Source: Nitrosopumilus ureiphilus (GTDB lineage: Archaea > Thermoproteota > Nitrososphaeria > Nitrososphaerales > Nitrosopumilaceae). From it: a DNA stretch of 64,000 nucleotides. The position numbers and the translations under genes were made by a program. Below are positions 16,680 through 25,910 of this stretch, piece by piece. The notes below the pieces were generated by a model, which had not been told where the DNA came from, did no database searches, and saw only the letters and a program-made list of their open reading frames with translations. Numbering within the stretch: the stretch's first letter is position 1; the number at the start of each line of letters is the position of its first letter. The stretch covers positions 2,086,954 to 2,150,953 of the forward strand of contig NZ_CP026995.1 of the NCBI RefSeq assembly GCF_013407185.1, read 5' to 3'.

Positions 16680-17162
16680 ATGGTAAAAGAAAACAAGAAA
16701 AAAGAGGAAAAGCCAAAAAAGAATGATTTTAAAGCATTTCTTAAGAAAAGAGCCCCGATCTATCTTGCTATAATTGCAATGTTTGTAATATTTGTAATTC
16801 CTGAATTAACAAAAGGAGATCTTGAAAGTAGTTTTCCAGAACTTACATCTGAAGAAAGACAGGTTCTGGACATTTTGATGGATTATAACGGACCAAATGG
16901 ATCTGGTTTAACTGTAATGGATGCAATTTCAAACAAAATTAGTGAAGAATATCCTGATGAGAAAATTTATGATAATAAAAAAACTGTAGTTGATTTAACT
17001 GTCTCGAAATTAAATGATGAAGAATACAACATAGTATTAAATTTCAAATCATACAAAGGTGAATTGAATTACGATTGGAATGTAGATAAAAGTTTAGGAA
17101 AAATTATAACAAACAATCAAGATTCAAAACATATTATTGATTTAGTAAATTTTTATGATTAG
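16680..17162 (+). CDS. Unknown membrane-anchored protein
   Basis: 160 residues. A very basic N-terminus (NKKKEEKPKKNDFKAFLKKR) is followed by one hydrophobic helix (about 31-47, IYLAIIAMFVIFVIPEL), and then an extracytoplasmic acidic region of about 110 residues (from LTSEERQVLDILMDYNGPNG). The topology is N-in, single pass, soluble domain outside. It follows the methyltransferase gene by 16 bases and converges with the peptidase gene. No family is recognised. Confidence 0.7.
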   Translation: MVKENKKKEEKPKKNDFKAFLKKRAPIYLAIIAMFVIFVIPELTKGDLESSFPELTSEERQVLDILMDYNGPNGSGLTVMDAISNKISEEYPDEKIYDNKKTVVDLTVSKLNDEEYNIVLNFKSYKGELNYDWNVDKSLGKIITNNQDSKHIIDLVNFYD

Positions 17163-17164
17163 GC

Positions 17165-18229
17165 TCAAATTTGGACCAAATTCTTAGTAAATTTGTGCAT
17201 TACAATAGGTTTCTCTTTTACTATCAATGAATCTTCTATGCGAATTCCAAATTTATTTTTAATATATATTCCAGGTTCAACAGTAATCGCCATATTCTTT
17301 TGTAATTTTGTTTCACTTCTGTAAGAAATAGTTGGAAGTTCATGTACTTCTAATCCAATTCCGTGACCAGTAGAATGAATAAAGTATTTTCCATAATTTT
17401 TTTCTTCAATGTATTTTCTGCAAGCAAAATCTATATCTTTACAATCCACATTAGGTTTTACAGCTTTTAATCCAAGTTTTTGTGATTCTTTAACAATTTC
17501 ATATGCTTCATTTGCTTGTTGTGAAATTTTCCCAAGTGCAAATGTTCTAGTTGCATCAGAGACATATCCTTTGTATCGTAATGTAAGATCAATTACAACC
17601 AAATCACCTTTTTTGAATTTTCTTTGTGTAACTTGTGCATGAGGGAGTGCACCATTTGGACCTCCAGCAATAATTAGTGGATTGAGTGTAGATTTGTAGC
17701 CAGTGTCAAACATTTCTTGTTCCATTGCATATGTCATCAAAATTGTTTGTAATTCAGATTCTTTTTGACCTACTTTCATCTTTTTTGAGCAAATATTGAA
17801 CATTTCATCTATTATTTTAGATGCTTTTTTGAGAATTTGGATTTCTTTTTCATCTTTGATTATACGTGAATTATAAAATGGTTCTGTCGATGGTTTAATT
17901 TTTGGAATGGATTTTTTCAGAGACATCATTATAGAATAGTTTTGACAATCAGTACAAACCTGATTTTTTTTGATTTTTTGAATTAGAGATGGAATCAAAC
18001 CAATTCCACGTTCTGCTGCAATTACATCACAGTCTTCAGATTCTTCTCGTGCTCTGTCTACTTCTAACTCTGGAGCAATAATGGTAGTTTTGCCGTTTTT
18101 TTCTAACAATCCAATCGCTTCACCCCAAAATCCAGTCATGTAAAACAAATTTTCAGGCTCAAATGTTACTAGTGTATCACAGTCGATCTTTTGAGCAAAC
18201 TTTAGAAGATTTTTTCTTCGCTGTTTCAT
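17165..18229 (-). CDS. Xaa-Pro aminopeptidase (M24B metallopeptidase)
   Basis: Removes N-terminal residues preceding proline. 354 residues: an N-terminal creatinase-like domain (about 1-125) and a pita-bread catalytic domain. All five metal ligands are visible: the two Asp in VIDLTLRYKGYVSDATR, His in HSTGHGIGLEVHE, Glu in ITVEPGIY and Glu in GIRIEDS. The full ligand set indicates an active enzyme. It is divergent from the predicted tRNA-thiolation gene and convergent with the unknown membrane protein. Confidence 0.92.
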   Translation of the reverse strand: MKQRRKNLLKFAQKIDCDTLVTFEPENLFYMTGFWGEAIGLLEKNGKTTIIAPELEVDRAREESEDCDVIAAERGIGLIPSLIQKIKKNQVCTDCQNYSIMMSLKKSIPKIKPSTEPFYNSRIIKDEKEIQILKKASKIIDEMFNICSKKMKVGQKESELQTILMTYAMEQEMFDTGYKSTLNPLIIAGGPNGALPHAQVTQRKFKKGDLVVIDLTLRYKGYVSDATRTFALGKISQQANEAYEIVKESQKLGLKAVKPNVDCKDIDFACRKYIEEKNYGKYFIHSTGHGIGLEVHELPTISYRSETKLQKNMAITVEPGIYIKNKFGIRIEDSLIVKEKPIVMHKFTKNLVQI

Positions 18230-18272
18230 ACAAGAATAACGCTCTTATTCTCAATTTATGTATGATGTAAAG

Positions 18273-18282
18273 TTTGTATATG
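18273..18282 (+). promoter_or_regulatory. TATA-like element that favours the GTG start at 18303
   Basis: TTTGTATATG lies about 25 bases before the GTG at 18303. An ATG at 18258 is in frame, but it lies upstream of this box, so a transcript starting from this promoter would exclude it. Confidence 0.45.
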
Positions 18283-18302
18283 GAAAATTAAATTTGATCG
18301 CT

Positions 18303-19316
18303 GTGACAGAAGAAAAAGAAAAGAAAAAAGTTGTTGCATTACTTTCAGGTGGTCTAGATAGTCAACTTGCAGTACGTATGATGCAAGAACAAGGTTTTGA
18401 TGTTTCAGCTGTTGCAATAAAAACGCCATTTTGTGATTTTGATTGCGGAAGAGGATGTGGATTTGAAATTAGAGAAAGGGCTGATGAACTAAATGTTAAT
18501 TTAAAGACTGTTTATCTTGGTGACGAATACATTGAGATGTTAAAACATCCAAAACATGGAATTGGTGCCGGTTTTAATCCGTGTGTTGATTGCAGAACTA
18601 TGATGTTTGATGCTGCAAAAAAACACATGGAAGAAATTGGTGCAGAGTTTATCATATCTGGTGAAGTATTAGGACAACGTCCAATGAGTCAACATGCACC
18701 TGCATTAAGAATTATTGAAAAAGAATCAGGCCTAGTTGGAAAAATTGTAAGACCATTATCAGCTGGATTACTTCCAGAAACAGATCCTGAAAAAGAAGGA
18801 TTGATTAAAAGAGAAAATCTTGGTATGATAAAAGGAAGAACAAGACGAAATCAACTAGATATGGCAAAGAAATATGAGATTGAAAATCCGCCTAATGCAG
18901 GTGGCGGCTGTCTGTTAACAGAGCCGCAATTTGGAATTAAAGCAAAAGATTTGTTTGAACATGTTGAAACTCCGACGATTAATGATATTGATTTGTTAAA
19001 AATTGGTAGACATTTCAGATTAGATGAAGAAACAAAATTTGTTGTTGGAAGAAATAAAGATGAAAATGAAATGATCAAAGCAATTGCGTTGCCTGGAGAT
19101 ATTTTACTTGAAGCAAGAGATCATCTAGGACCAGTTTCAATTTTACGTGGCAAGAATGCAAAATCTCATGTAGAATTTGCTGCAGCTGTAACGCTGAGAT
19201 ATTCAGATGCGCCAAAAAATCAAGATTGGATTGTTACAGTAAAAAATGATAATTCGATTGAAGAAATTAGTGCTCAATGCGCAGAAGAACAATCTTACAT
19301 TAAATTTAGAATGTAG
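18303..19316 (+). CDS. PP-loop ATPase with C-terminal NFACT-R-like domain, predicted tRNA sulfurtransferase
   Basis: About 337 residues. The PP-loop is LLSGGLDSQLAVRMM near the N-terminus, and the following region resembles MnmA/ThiI-type adenylating enzymes. Cysteines occur as CDFDCGRGCG, NPCVDC and GGGCLL, enough for thiol relay or metal binding. The C-terminal ~80 residues (KDENEMIKAIALPGDILLEA and RGKNAKSHVEFAAAVTLRYS) resemble the NFACT-R RNA-binding fold. The likely reaction is adenylation and thiolation of a tRNA uridine; the target position is not set. An alternative ATG start at 18258 would add 15 residues. Confidence 0.78.
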   Translation: MTEEKEKKKVVALLSGGLDSQLAVRMMQEQGFDVSAVAIKTPFCDFDCGRGCGFEIRERADELNVNLKTVYLGDEYIEMLKHPKHGIGAGFNPCVDCRTMMFDAAKKHMEEIGAEFIISGEVLGQRPMSQHAPALRIIEKESGLVGKIVRPLSAGLLPETDPEKEGLIKRENLGMIKGRTRRNQLDMAKKYEIENPPNAGGGCLLTEPQFGIKAKDLFEHVETPTINDIDLLKIGRHFRLDEETKFVVGRNKDENEMIKAIALPGDILLEARDHLGPVSILRGKNAKSHVEFAAAVTLRYSDAPKNQDWIVTVKNDNSIEEISAQCAEEQSYIKFRM

Positions 19317-19389
19317 GCGTGAATTTTTTAAAAAATTAGTTAGAATTAAAGAAGAGTTTTTGAAGGAGTAGATCGCATTTTCAATAAGG

Positions 19390-19668
19390 ATGCAAAAACA
19401 ACAAAGCCACACATATCTCAAGGCTATAACGATTAGAGACATCAGTGATGTTCATTCCATTAAAGAAGACATCAAAAAAGAGATGATTCTGATTTTAAGA
19501 GTTACACCATTAGCTCAGAAGGATGTGGAACAATTAAGAAAAGTTGTTGAAGAATTGTATTCTATTGCAAAAGCTGCTGATGCAGATATTGCAAGGTTAG
19601 GTGAAGAAAGAATTATTGTTGCTCCATCTAACATAAAAATCTGGAAACCAGAGTATGATCTAAAATAA
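19390..19668 (+). CDS. sepF: SepF-like cell-division protein
   Basis: 92 residues of the SepF/DUF552 family. The core shows YLKAITIRDISDVHSIKEDI, MILILRVTPLAQKDVEQLR and the closing DIARLGEERIIVAPSNIKIW, which matches the archaeal SepF domain that forms dimers and, in euryarchaea, anchors FtsZ. The N-terminal amphipathic membrane helix known from some SepF proteins is short or absent here (MQKQQSHTYLK). Its 3' end overlaps the convergent FttA gene by nine bases. The fold is well supported; its job in an organism that divides mainly with CdvABC-type proteins is open. Confidence 0.85.
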   Translation: MQKQQSHTYLKAITIRDISDVHSIKEDIKKEMILILRVTPLAQKDVEQLRKVVEELYSIAKAADADIARLGEERIIVAPSNIKIWKPEYDLK

Positions 19669-21600
19669 TTTAATTGCTTCTTGAATTTGAGGATAATGAG
19701 CAGGCACTCTATACATTCGTCTAATATTCATTGCAAGATTTTCTGATTTTTTGCGTTCTCCGTGATTAACTAACACCCTTCGAAGTTTCGGTCTTAATCT
19801 TTGTACAAATGACATTAATTGATTATAATCGCTGTGACCACTGAATCCATCTAATTTTTCAACACCACAATTGATTGTAACAACTTCAACTTTCCCTTCT
19901 TTTCCTAACATAGTTGCTTGTTTAGAACCATCAAGAACTCTTCTTCCTAAAGTTCCATTAACTTGATAGGAAACAAATAGTACTTTACTTTTTTTGTCAG
20001 GAGCAATATTTTTGAAATATTCTAAAACAGGTCCACCTTCCAACATTCCTGATGTTGCCAAGATAATACATGGAGAGTTTTCCCTCATTGGTTCTTCTCT
20101 AGCGTCGCCGTGTTCAATGTTAGTGAAATATTCTGAATCAAATGGATTGTCATCAGTCTCCAAGATTTTTTGTTTTAGTTCTCTTGCAAGATATTCAGGA
20201 TACGATTCATGGATTGCAGATGCCTCAGATATCATTCCTTCTGTAAATACTGGAGCTTCAATCATTTCTCCTGATTTCATATAGTGATCAATTACCATCA
20301 TAATTTCTTGTGCACGTCCAACTGCTGGAATTGGAATCAAAACTTTACCTCCATCTGCCAAAGTGTTGTTAACTGCATTAATGAAAGCAGATTCTACCTC
20401 TTGTCTTGTTGGTTGAATGTCTTCTTTTAGTCCGTATGTACTTTCTATCAATAATGTTTCTACTCTAGGGAAATTCCAACTTGCTGCTTCAAACAAAATA
20501 CTTTTTCCAAATTTAATATCTCCTGAATAAACAAAGTTATGATCACCATTTCCAATATGAAAATGACATAATGCAGAACCAAGTATGTGACCTGCATTTG
20601 CAAGGACCAATTTGATATCCGGAGAAATATCAGTTACAGTTCCATAAGGTAATGTGATAGTCTGTCTCATGATTTGTTTTACATCTCTTTCAGAATAAAT
20701 TGGAGTTCTACCTTGAGCAGCAGCTACTTTGATTGCATCTAATTGAATCAGATTCATCATAGGCAGAGTTGGTTCAGTACAATAGATTGGGCCTTTATAG
20801 CCATATTTGCACAAAGCTGGTAAAAATCCAGTATGATCCAAGTGTGCATGTCCAATAACTATTGCATCAAGTTCATCAAGTGTGATATTTAGAGAATCTA
20901 ACCTAGGATATGCATCCATTGGAGAGCGAGCACCAGGATTTATTCCACAGTCAATTAAGATCTTGCTTTCAGGAGTAGATAATAATAAAGAAGATCTTCC
21001 AACTTGACCAAAGCCACCAAGGGTATAAAGAGAAACTTCAGTTCTTTGGGATAATCGGGGACGAAAAATTTCATCGCCTACCTGTTTGAGTTGTTTACTT
21101 CTCTCAGCAGAGGATTGTTTGAGAGTTGCATTGATTGTTTGAATTGTTCGTGAAGGTATAGTAGTAGCTTTTCTAATGCGTAATTTCCAGCCCATTTTTT
21201 CTGTAACTTCAGCATGATTGAATTCTTTTGCATTTCTTTGTAGTAACCAAGGTCTTTTTGCTTCAACTGAGACTTCGCCAGTAGCAGTATCAAATATTGT
21301 TCCCTGTAGTTTTGCTTCTTCTGGAACACATTCTGCAATTATTCGTCTTGCTTCATCTTCAGGTTTTCTAATTGATTCGTCAGTTCTTACAACAATTCTT
21401 TTTTTGATAATATTTACTAGATTTGAAATTGTTTCATTGTTTTCCATAAGATATCGAGGAGAGTTTGTATAAAGAGCAATTCTTGGTCCTTCGTATTCTA
21501 TTTTTGTAACACTTGCCTCTTTTGGTATACTTTGCAGTATGGTTGCCATTATATTCTGGCTACTAGGAGGTAATTCTTTTTGTTGTTGTTTTCTTTGCAT
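19660..21600 (-). CDS. FttA/aCPSF1 beta-CASP ribonuclease with KH domains
   Basis: Archaeal transcription-termination endonuclease and 5'-3' exonuclease of the CPSF73 family. About 646 residues: KH-type RNA-binding region (about 15-155), metallo-beta-lactamase core with the metal motif VIGHAHLDHTG, and a beta-CASP insertion with IPAVGRAQEIM and LEGGPVLEYF. The C-terminus has SGHSDYNQL and LVNHGE. The ATG at 21600 is chosen because it leaves seven bases after the proteasome gene stop; an upstream in-frame start at 21639 would overlap that gene. It is convergent with sepF. Confidence 0.93.
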   Translation of the reverse strand: MQRKQQQKELPPSSQNIMATILQSIPKEASVTKIEYEGPRIALYTNSPRYLMENNETISNLVNIIKKRIVVRTDESIRKPEDEARRIIAECVPEEAKLQGTIFDTATGEVSVEAKRPWLLQRNAKEFNHAEVTEKMGWKLRIRKATTIPSRTIQTINATLKQSSAERSKQLKQVGDEIFRPRLSQRTEVSLYTLGGFGQVGRSSLLLSTPESKILIDCGINPGARSPMDAYPRLDSLNITLDELDAIVIGHAHLDHTGFLPALCKYGYKGPIYCTEPTLPMMNLIQLDAIKVAAAQGRTPIYSERDVKQIMRQTITLPYGTVTDISPDIKLVLANAGHILGSALCHFHIGNGDHNFVYSGDIKFGKSILFEAASWNFPRVETLLIESTYGLKEDIQPTRQEVESAFINAVNNTLADGGKVLIPIPAVGRAQEIMMVIDHYMKSGEMIEAPVFTEGMISEASAIHESYPEYLARELKQKILETDDNPFDSEYFTNIEHGDAREEPMRENSPCIILATSGMLEGGPVLEYFKNIAPDKKSKVLFVSYQVNGTLGRRVLDGSKQATMLGKEGKVEVVTINCGVEKLDGFSGHSDYNQLMSFVQRLRPKLRRVLVNHGERKKSENLAMNIRRMYRVPAHYPQIQEAIKLF

Positions 21601-21607
21601 TAAATCA

Positions 21608-22240
21608 CTAAAGTTCGATAACTGCTTTCTTTTTCTCATCTGTCAAAAGACGGAATCCATCTTTATCCATTATTGCGATGTTAATCCCATCGCCTGTTCC
21701 AATGTTTCTAACAATTGCGGCTTTAACAGCTCGTAGAGCTATTTTCTTTGCTTCCTCAACTGTAAGATCTTCTCTATATTCTTCTTCAAGTAAACCATAA
21801 GCTACTGGTGAACCGCTACCTGTTGTAACATATGATTTTTCTTCAACTGAACCAAACATATCAATATTAAATAAAGCAGGACCATTTGCATCATAACCTC
21901 CAACTAGGATATCAGCCATAAATGGATAACCTCTATTTTGATGGAATATCAATGAGCAAAGTCTTGAAAGTGAGTGAATAGAAATTGGACCTTGTTTTTC
22001 AACTCTATGAAGATTTGCATGGTAACGTAAAATATCAACAATGTTTTGGGCATCTGCAACACCACCAGCCAGAGTCAATCCTGCATGTAAATCAATTTTC
22101 TGGATTTTCATTGTGTTGTTATTTGCGATAAAATAGCCTGCACTGGCTCTCATATCAGCACATAATACAACACCATCTTTAGCCTTGATACCTACAGTGG
22201 TAGTCCCGTGCAGAATTTTTTCTTCAACATTGTTTGACAA
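21608..22240 (-). CDS. psmB: 20S proteasome beta subunit (catalytic)
   Basis: 210 residues. A 12-residue propeptide ends in Gly12, so autocleavage would expose Thr13 (HG/TTTVG). The active-site set is intact: mature Thr1, Asp17 (Asp29 in CADMRASAG) and Lys33 (Lys45 in MKIQKI). The later GSGSPVAYG and GDGINIAIMDKDG are standard beta-subunit segments. The subunit assembles with alpha rings into the 20S protease for regulated proteolysis. It lies directly upstream of FttA on the same strand, seven bases apart, so the two may share a transcript. Confidence 0.95.
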   Translation of the reverse strand: MSNNVEEKILHGTTTVGIKAKDGVVLCADMRASAGYFIANNNTMKIQKIDLHAGLTLAGGVADAQNIVDILRYHANLHRVEKQGPISIHSLSRLCSLIFHQNRGYPFMADILVGGYDANGPALFNIDMFGSVEEKSYVTTGSGSPVAYGLLEEEYREDLTVEEAKKIALRAVKAAIVRNIGTGDGINIAIMDKDGFRLLTDEKKKAVIEL

Positions 22241-22316
22241 AAATACACCTTTTAAGATAAAGTGAATGGCATCTCACCCTTTTAAATAACTTTTTGATCA
22301 CTTGAAATCATAAATA

Positions 22317-23381
22317 ATGACAAAAAATCAGGATCGCATGCAATCACATACTATGGAATTGCCAAGACAGATTGTTGTGGGTGAAAAAAATATCTCTGAA
22401 TTTGGTGATTTTCTCTATAATCTAACTAAATCAAAAAAAGTATCCCTCATATCAGGAATTCATGTAAAAAAAATTCTTAAAGAAAAAATTGAAAAATCAC
22501 TAAAATCAAAAAAAATTCAGTTTGTTTGGCATTTATCAAAAGACAATCAGATTGCTAATCTAAATAAAATTGAAAAAGACGTCAAAAAAGATCATAGTGA
22601 TATTGTAGCAGGAATTGGAGGAGGTCGTTCTGTAGATACTGCCAAAATGGTTTCTTTTAATTTAGATATACCATTTGTCAGTGTACCAACTGCAGCATCG
22701 CATGATGGAATGGCAAGTCCATTTGTTTCAGTAAAAACAGACAAGCCTCATTCTATTGTTGCAAGTGCCCCATTAGGAGTTTTTGTAGATATTGATATTA
22801 TAAAAAAAGCACCTACTAGATTGCTTTCAAGTGGATGTGGTGATCTAATTGCAAACATTATCGCAGTAAAGGATTGGCAATTAGGTCATGAAAAAACTGG
22901 GGAGTATTATGGTAGATATTCAGCAAATTTGGCACTAATGAGTGCAAATATAGTAATGGAAAATTCAAGCAAATATGCCAAAAAAGGACTTGATGCAAGA
23001 GTGATTGTAGAAGCTCTCATTAGTGCAGGAGTTGCATCATGTATAGCAGGTAGTAGTAGACCATGTTCGGGTGCAGAACATCTTTTTTCTCATGCATTAG
23101 ATAAGATTGCACCTGGAAAAGGATTACATGGTGAAAAATGTGGATTAGGCTCTATTATGATTGCAAAACTTCAAGGTCAAGATTGGAAAAAAATTGTCAA
23201 GACTCTCAAAGATCTTGGTGCACCAACAACTGCAAAACAAATTGGCTTGAAAAATGAACAAATTATTGATGCACTAGTAATTGCACAAGAGTTGAGGCCT
23301 GAAAGGTATACAATTCTAAAAGAGATCGAAATGACAGAAAACAAAGCAATGAATCTTGCAAAGAGCACTAAAGTAATTTAA
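22317..23381 (+). CDS. egsA: sn-glycerol-1-phosphate dehydrogenase
   Basis: Reduces dihydroxyacetone phosphate to sn-glycerol 1-phosphate, which sets archaeal lipid stereochemistry. 354 residues of the iron/zinc alcohol dehydrogenase-like family: NAD-site GIGGGRSVDTAKM, VPTAASHDGMASPF, and the metal ligands in SGCGDLIAN, GAEHLFSHALD and LHGEKCGLG. The ATG at 22317 is used; MELPRQIVV at 22353 is a possible internal start. It is divergent from psmB and overlaps the end of the FKBP gene by four bases. Confidence 0.94.
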   Translation: MTKNQDRMQSHTMELPRQIVVGEKNISEFGDFLYNLTKSKKVSLISGIHVKKILKEKIEKSLKSKKIQFVWHLSKDNQIANLNKIEKDVKKDHSDIVAGIGGGRSVDTAKMVSFNLDIPFVSVPTAASHDGMASPFVSVKTDKPHSIVASAPLGVFVDIDIIKKAPTRLLSSGCGDLIANIIAVKDWQLGHEKTGEYYGRYSANLALMSANIVMENSSKYAKKGLDARVIVEALISAGVASCIAGSSRPCSGAEHLFSHALDKIAPGKGLHGEKCGLGSIMIAKLQGQDWKKIVKTLKDLGAPTTAKQIGLKNEQIIDALVIAQELRPERYTILKEIEMTENKAMNLAKSTKVI

Positions 23382-24124
23382 GTGGTTTTTTGTTCAGGGG
23401 TTTTTTCTATTTTTTCATCTTTCTTTTCTTGAATTTGTTTATTTACATGTGTTTCAATGAAATTCACTTTTTCCAATGTTGGAACAAACTTGAAAATATC
23501 TAATTGAATAAAATGTTTCATAATTTGTAAGCCATCAGCACGTAAAATTTCTTCAGGAATTGTGATACTTACTTCTTTATCCTTCAAATCAAATGAAATT
23601 TTTGTATCTTCTACTGGTAGTCTATTCTTTAGAATTCCATCAATTTTGTCACTTGGAGAATCAAGAGATTTAATTACATTTACATCAAATAGAATAGTTT
23701 TTCCAGCATATCGGTGGTTGTAGTCTATTTGCACTCTACCAGAACCGATAAAACGAATAATTCCTCTTTTATTATCAACTTCAATTGTATCACCTACAGA
23801 AACTTTCTCTGCATCCTCACCTAGTTTTCTAAGTGGAATCATTCTGACTTTACCAGAATCTCTTTCACCGAAACCTTTGTCGGGTGTAACTTCTACTGTG
23901 AGTTTATCTCCAGCTGATGTTTTTGCAAGTGCTTCATCCAATCCTTTTAGAACAGGATAACTTACTTCTCCAATTGAAACTAATTTTGGTTGATATTTTA
24001 CATTTTGTTCATGGATAGAATGTTTTTTTGCATCTTCTTCAATAGTGGTATCAAAAATTTCATCAGTGTCTTTTACCTTTGCAGTATAATCCACTAGAAT
24101 TAATGATCCTTTATTGAAAGTCAA
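23378..24124 (-). CDS. FKBP-type peptidyl-prolyl cis-trans isomerase (SlyD-like)
   Basis: 248 residues. The N-terminal part is an FKBP fold with an inserted-in-flap domain (GSLILVDYTAKVKDTDEIFD, then VSYPVLKGLDEALAKTSAGD, and VDYN-like IDYNHRYAGKTILFDV), as in archaeal long FKBPs that fold proteins at the ribosome. About 90 residues follow, ending in a Lys/Glu-rich, Thr-ended tail. It catalyses prolyl isomerisation and chaperoning. It lies 41 bases downstream of the aminotransferase gene on the same strand. The tail function is unknown. Confidence 0.88.
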   Translation of the reverse strand: MTFNKGSLILVDYTAKVKDTDEIFDTTIEEDAKKHSIHEQNVKYQPKLVSIGEVSYPVLKGLDEALAKTSAGDKLTVEVTPDKGFGERDSGKVRMIPLRKLGEDAEKVSVGDTIEVDNKRGIIRFIGSGRVQIDYNHRYAGKTILFDVNVIKSLDSPSDKIDGILKNRLPVEDTKISFDLKDKEVSITIPEEILRADGLQIMKHFIQLDIFKFVPTLEKVNFIETHVNKQIQEKKDEKIEKTPEQKTT

Positions 24125-24165
24125 TGTGATCGGTCTCGAATTTCCTTATATTAAGTTAACAGGGT

Positions 24166-25311
24166 TTAGAGAGCTTTTAGTTTTTCTTCTGCAGTTTTTA
24201 GTCCTGCTTGAGCATCGATATCATATCCCATCATTGCTAATGTAGATGAAATTGCAGAAATAGTTCTCATTACATGATATGAACTGACTTCTCCCATACA
24301 TCCAACTCTGAATACTTTACCTTTAAGATTACCAAAGCCACCAGCAACTAAAACTTTGAATTTGTCAGCAAGTGTATTTCTGAATGTTTTGTCTTCAAGT
24401 CCATCCAAGTAATTTAATGCAACAATTGAGATTGAACGATCTTCTTCTTTTGCAAATGGAGTAAGACCCATTGCACTTAGTCCAGAGTATAATGCATCTG
24501 AACAAACTTTATGACGTTTAAAGACATTTTGTAATCCTTCTTCCAGCATTATTGATAATGCTTCTCTGTATGCATAAAGTAATGGAAGTGCAGGTGTGAA
24601 AGGAGTGTGTTTTTCCTCATCATAATATTTGAAATATCTTGCTAAATTGAAATACATTGTAGATGGTGGATTTTCTATCATGTATTTTTTGGCTTTAGGA
24701 CTAACAGAGATTGGTGAAATACCAGGTGGAGCAGCTATTGCTTTTTGTGCACCAGTCATACATACATCAATATTCCATTTATCGACTGGTAGTTGAGCGC
24801 CACCAAGTAATGAAACAGAATCTACAACATAGAATGCATCGTTTCTAGATGTCAAGTCAGATACTTTATCGAGATAATTCACCATAGTTCCAGTAGAAGT
24901 TTCATTGTGGACAACATAAAATGCTTTTACATCTTTATTGTTATCAAATGCCTCTTTAACTTGATCAAACGTTGCATTTTCTCCCGGTGGGGTTTGAAGT
25001 TTAACAACATTAGCTCCTTGTCCTTCAATAAGTTGGGCCAATCTATTACTAAATTCTCCATTGACAGGAATGATGATTTTATCACCTTTTTTAACTAAAT
25101 TTACAACTCCTGCTTCAACAGCACCAGTTCCAGATGCAGATAAAGCTACAATATCATTTTTTGTTTCAAATACTTGTTGAGTTTTTTCTACTACGTCAGT
25201 GTATAGTTCAACAAAATCATCGCTTCTGTGATTAATAATGGGTGCAAGCATTGCCCTCATTACTCTATTAGGTACATTTGTAGGACCTGGAAGCATTGAA
25301 AGATATTCCAT
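24166..25311 (-). CDS. Class V aminotransferase (serine/alanine-glyoxylate type)
   Basis: 381 residues, PLP-dependent fold type I. The start LPGPTNVPNRVMRAM is the AGXT/SPT signature, SASGTGAVEAG binds the cofactor phosphate, VDSVSLLGG carries the cofactor Asp, and MTGAQKAIAAPPG contains the Schiff-base Lys. The reaction is amino transfer among serine or alanine and glyoxylate or pyruvate-type acceptors, relevant to glycine/serine metabolism. The exact pair cannot be told from sequence. It is followed by the FKBP gene and preceded by nadM on the same strand. Confidence 0.9.
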   Translation of the reverse strand: MEYLSMLPGPTNVPNRVMRAMLAPIINHRSDDFVELYTDVVEKTQQVFETKNDIVALSASGTGAVEAGVVNLVKKGDKIIIPVNGEFSNRLAQLIEGQGANVVKLQTPPGENATFDQVKEAFDNNKDVKAFYVVHNETSTGTMVNYLDKVSDLTSRNDAFYVVDSVSLLGGAQLPVDKWNIDVCMTGAQKAIAAPPGISPISVSPKAKKYMIENPPSTMYFNLARYFKYYDEEKHTPFTPALPLLYAYREALSIMLEEGLQNVFKRHKVCSDALYSGLSAMGLTPFAKEEDRSISIVALNYLDGLEDKTFRNTLADKFKVLVAGGFGNLKGKVFRVGCMGEVSSYHVMRTISAISSTLAMMGYDIDAQAGLKTAEEKLKAL

Positions 25312-25352
25312 ATGTTATCTATCTGTCAGTGTAATATGGGGTTTATTTATAA

Positions 25353-25847
25353 TTAGAGATTTTTCAAACGATCATTAGCGCTAGTGTTAATCAAAAAATT
25401 TTTTGTGCCTTTAGGAACAAGATGATCCCATTTTTGATCGCTAATAATCAGATCTCGTATATTGGTTCCAGATAATTCATCTCTTTTTAAAAATGGAATT
25501 GAAATAACTTGAACAGTCCTTTTTGAATACAGATGTTTTGTTAATTCATCATTTGAGAAAACTATATCAAATTTTGGTACAATTGTATCGATCTTTTCAA
25601 TCCATTTTACATGATTATCCAAATCAGGAATAAAATAAATTGAAATTCTATTTTTCATTGCATCATCAATTGAAGATAGAATCATTTCTTTACGTTCTTC
25701 AGCAGAAAAAGGATTATTTTTTTCTGGAGGTTTGTTGGAGCTGCCTAAACCAATCCATAATTTATCCACTTTAGATAATGCAAAGCGTAATGCCTCAAGA
25801 TGACCCAAGTGAAAAGGTTGGAATCTTCCTATTAATAGTCCATTCAT
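25353..25847 (-). CDS. nadM: Nicotinamide-nucleotide adenylyltransferase
   Basis: Condenses NMN with ATP to NAD. 164 residues from the ATG at 25847; the upstream extension to 25895 is Phe-rich and unlike the family. The nucleotidyltransferase signature GRFQPFHLGH is at residues 7-16 and the second motif is LSGTNIRDLI near the C-terminus (S-G-T-x-I-R). GLGSSNKPPEKNNPFSAEER is the archaeal NadM pattern. It is divergent from rtcA with 63 bases between the starts. The assignment is secure. Confidence 0.94.
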   Translation of the reverse strand: MNGLLIGRFQPFHLGHLEALRFALSKVDKLWIGLGSSNKPPEKNNPFSAEERKEMILSSIDDAMKNRISIYFIPDLDNHVKWIEKIDTIVPKFDIVFSNDELTKHLYSKRTVQVISIPFLKRDELSGTNIRDLIISDQKWDHLVPKGTKNFLINTSANDRLKNL

Positions 25848-25910
25848 ATAGAAATATAGAAAATTTCTTTGTAAAAAAAGTATCATAAAGAACACTACTG
25901 AGAAAAAATT

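Noticed and set aside
19994-20284. 96-codon plus-strand frame inside FttA
   Set aside because: The opposite strand carries conserved beta-CASP motifs through this stretch; no independent start or family match.
21601-21639. Upstream in-frame start of FttA at 21639
   Set aside because: It would overlap the end of the proteasome gene by 32 bases and add 13 basic residues not expected in the family; ATG 21600 fits better.
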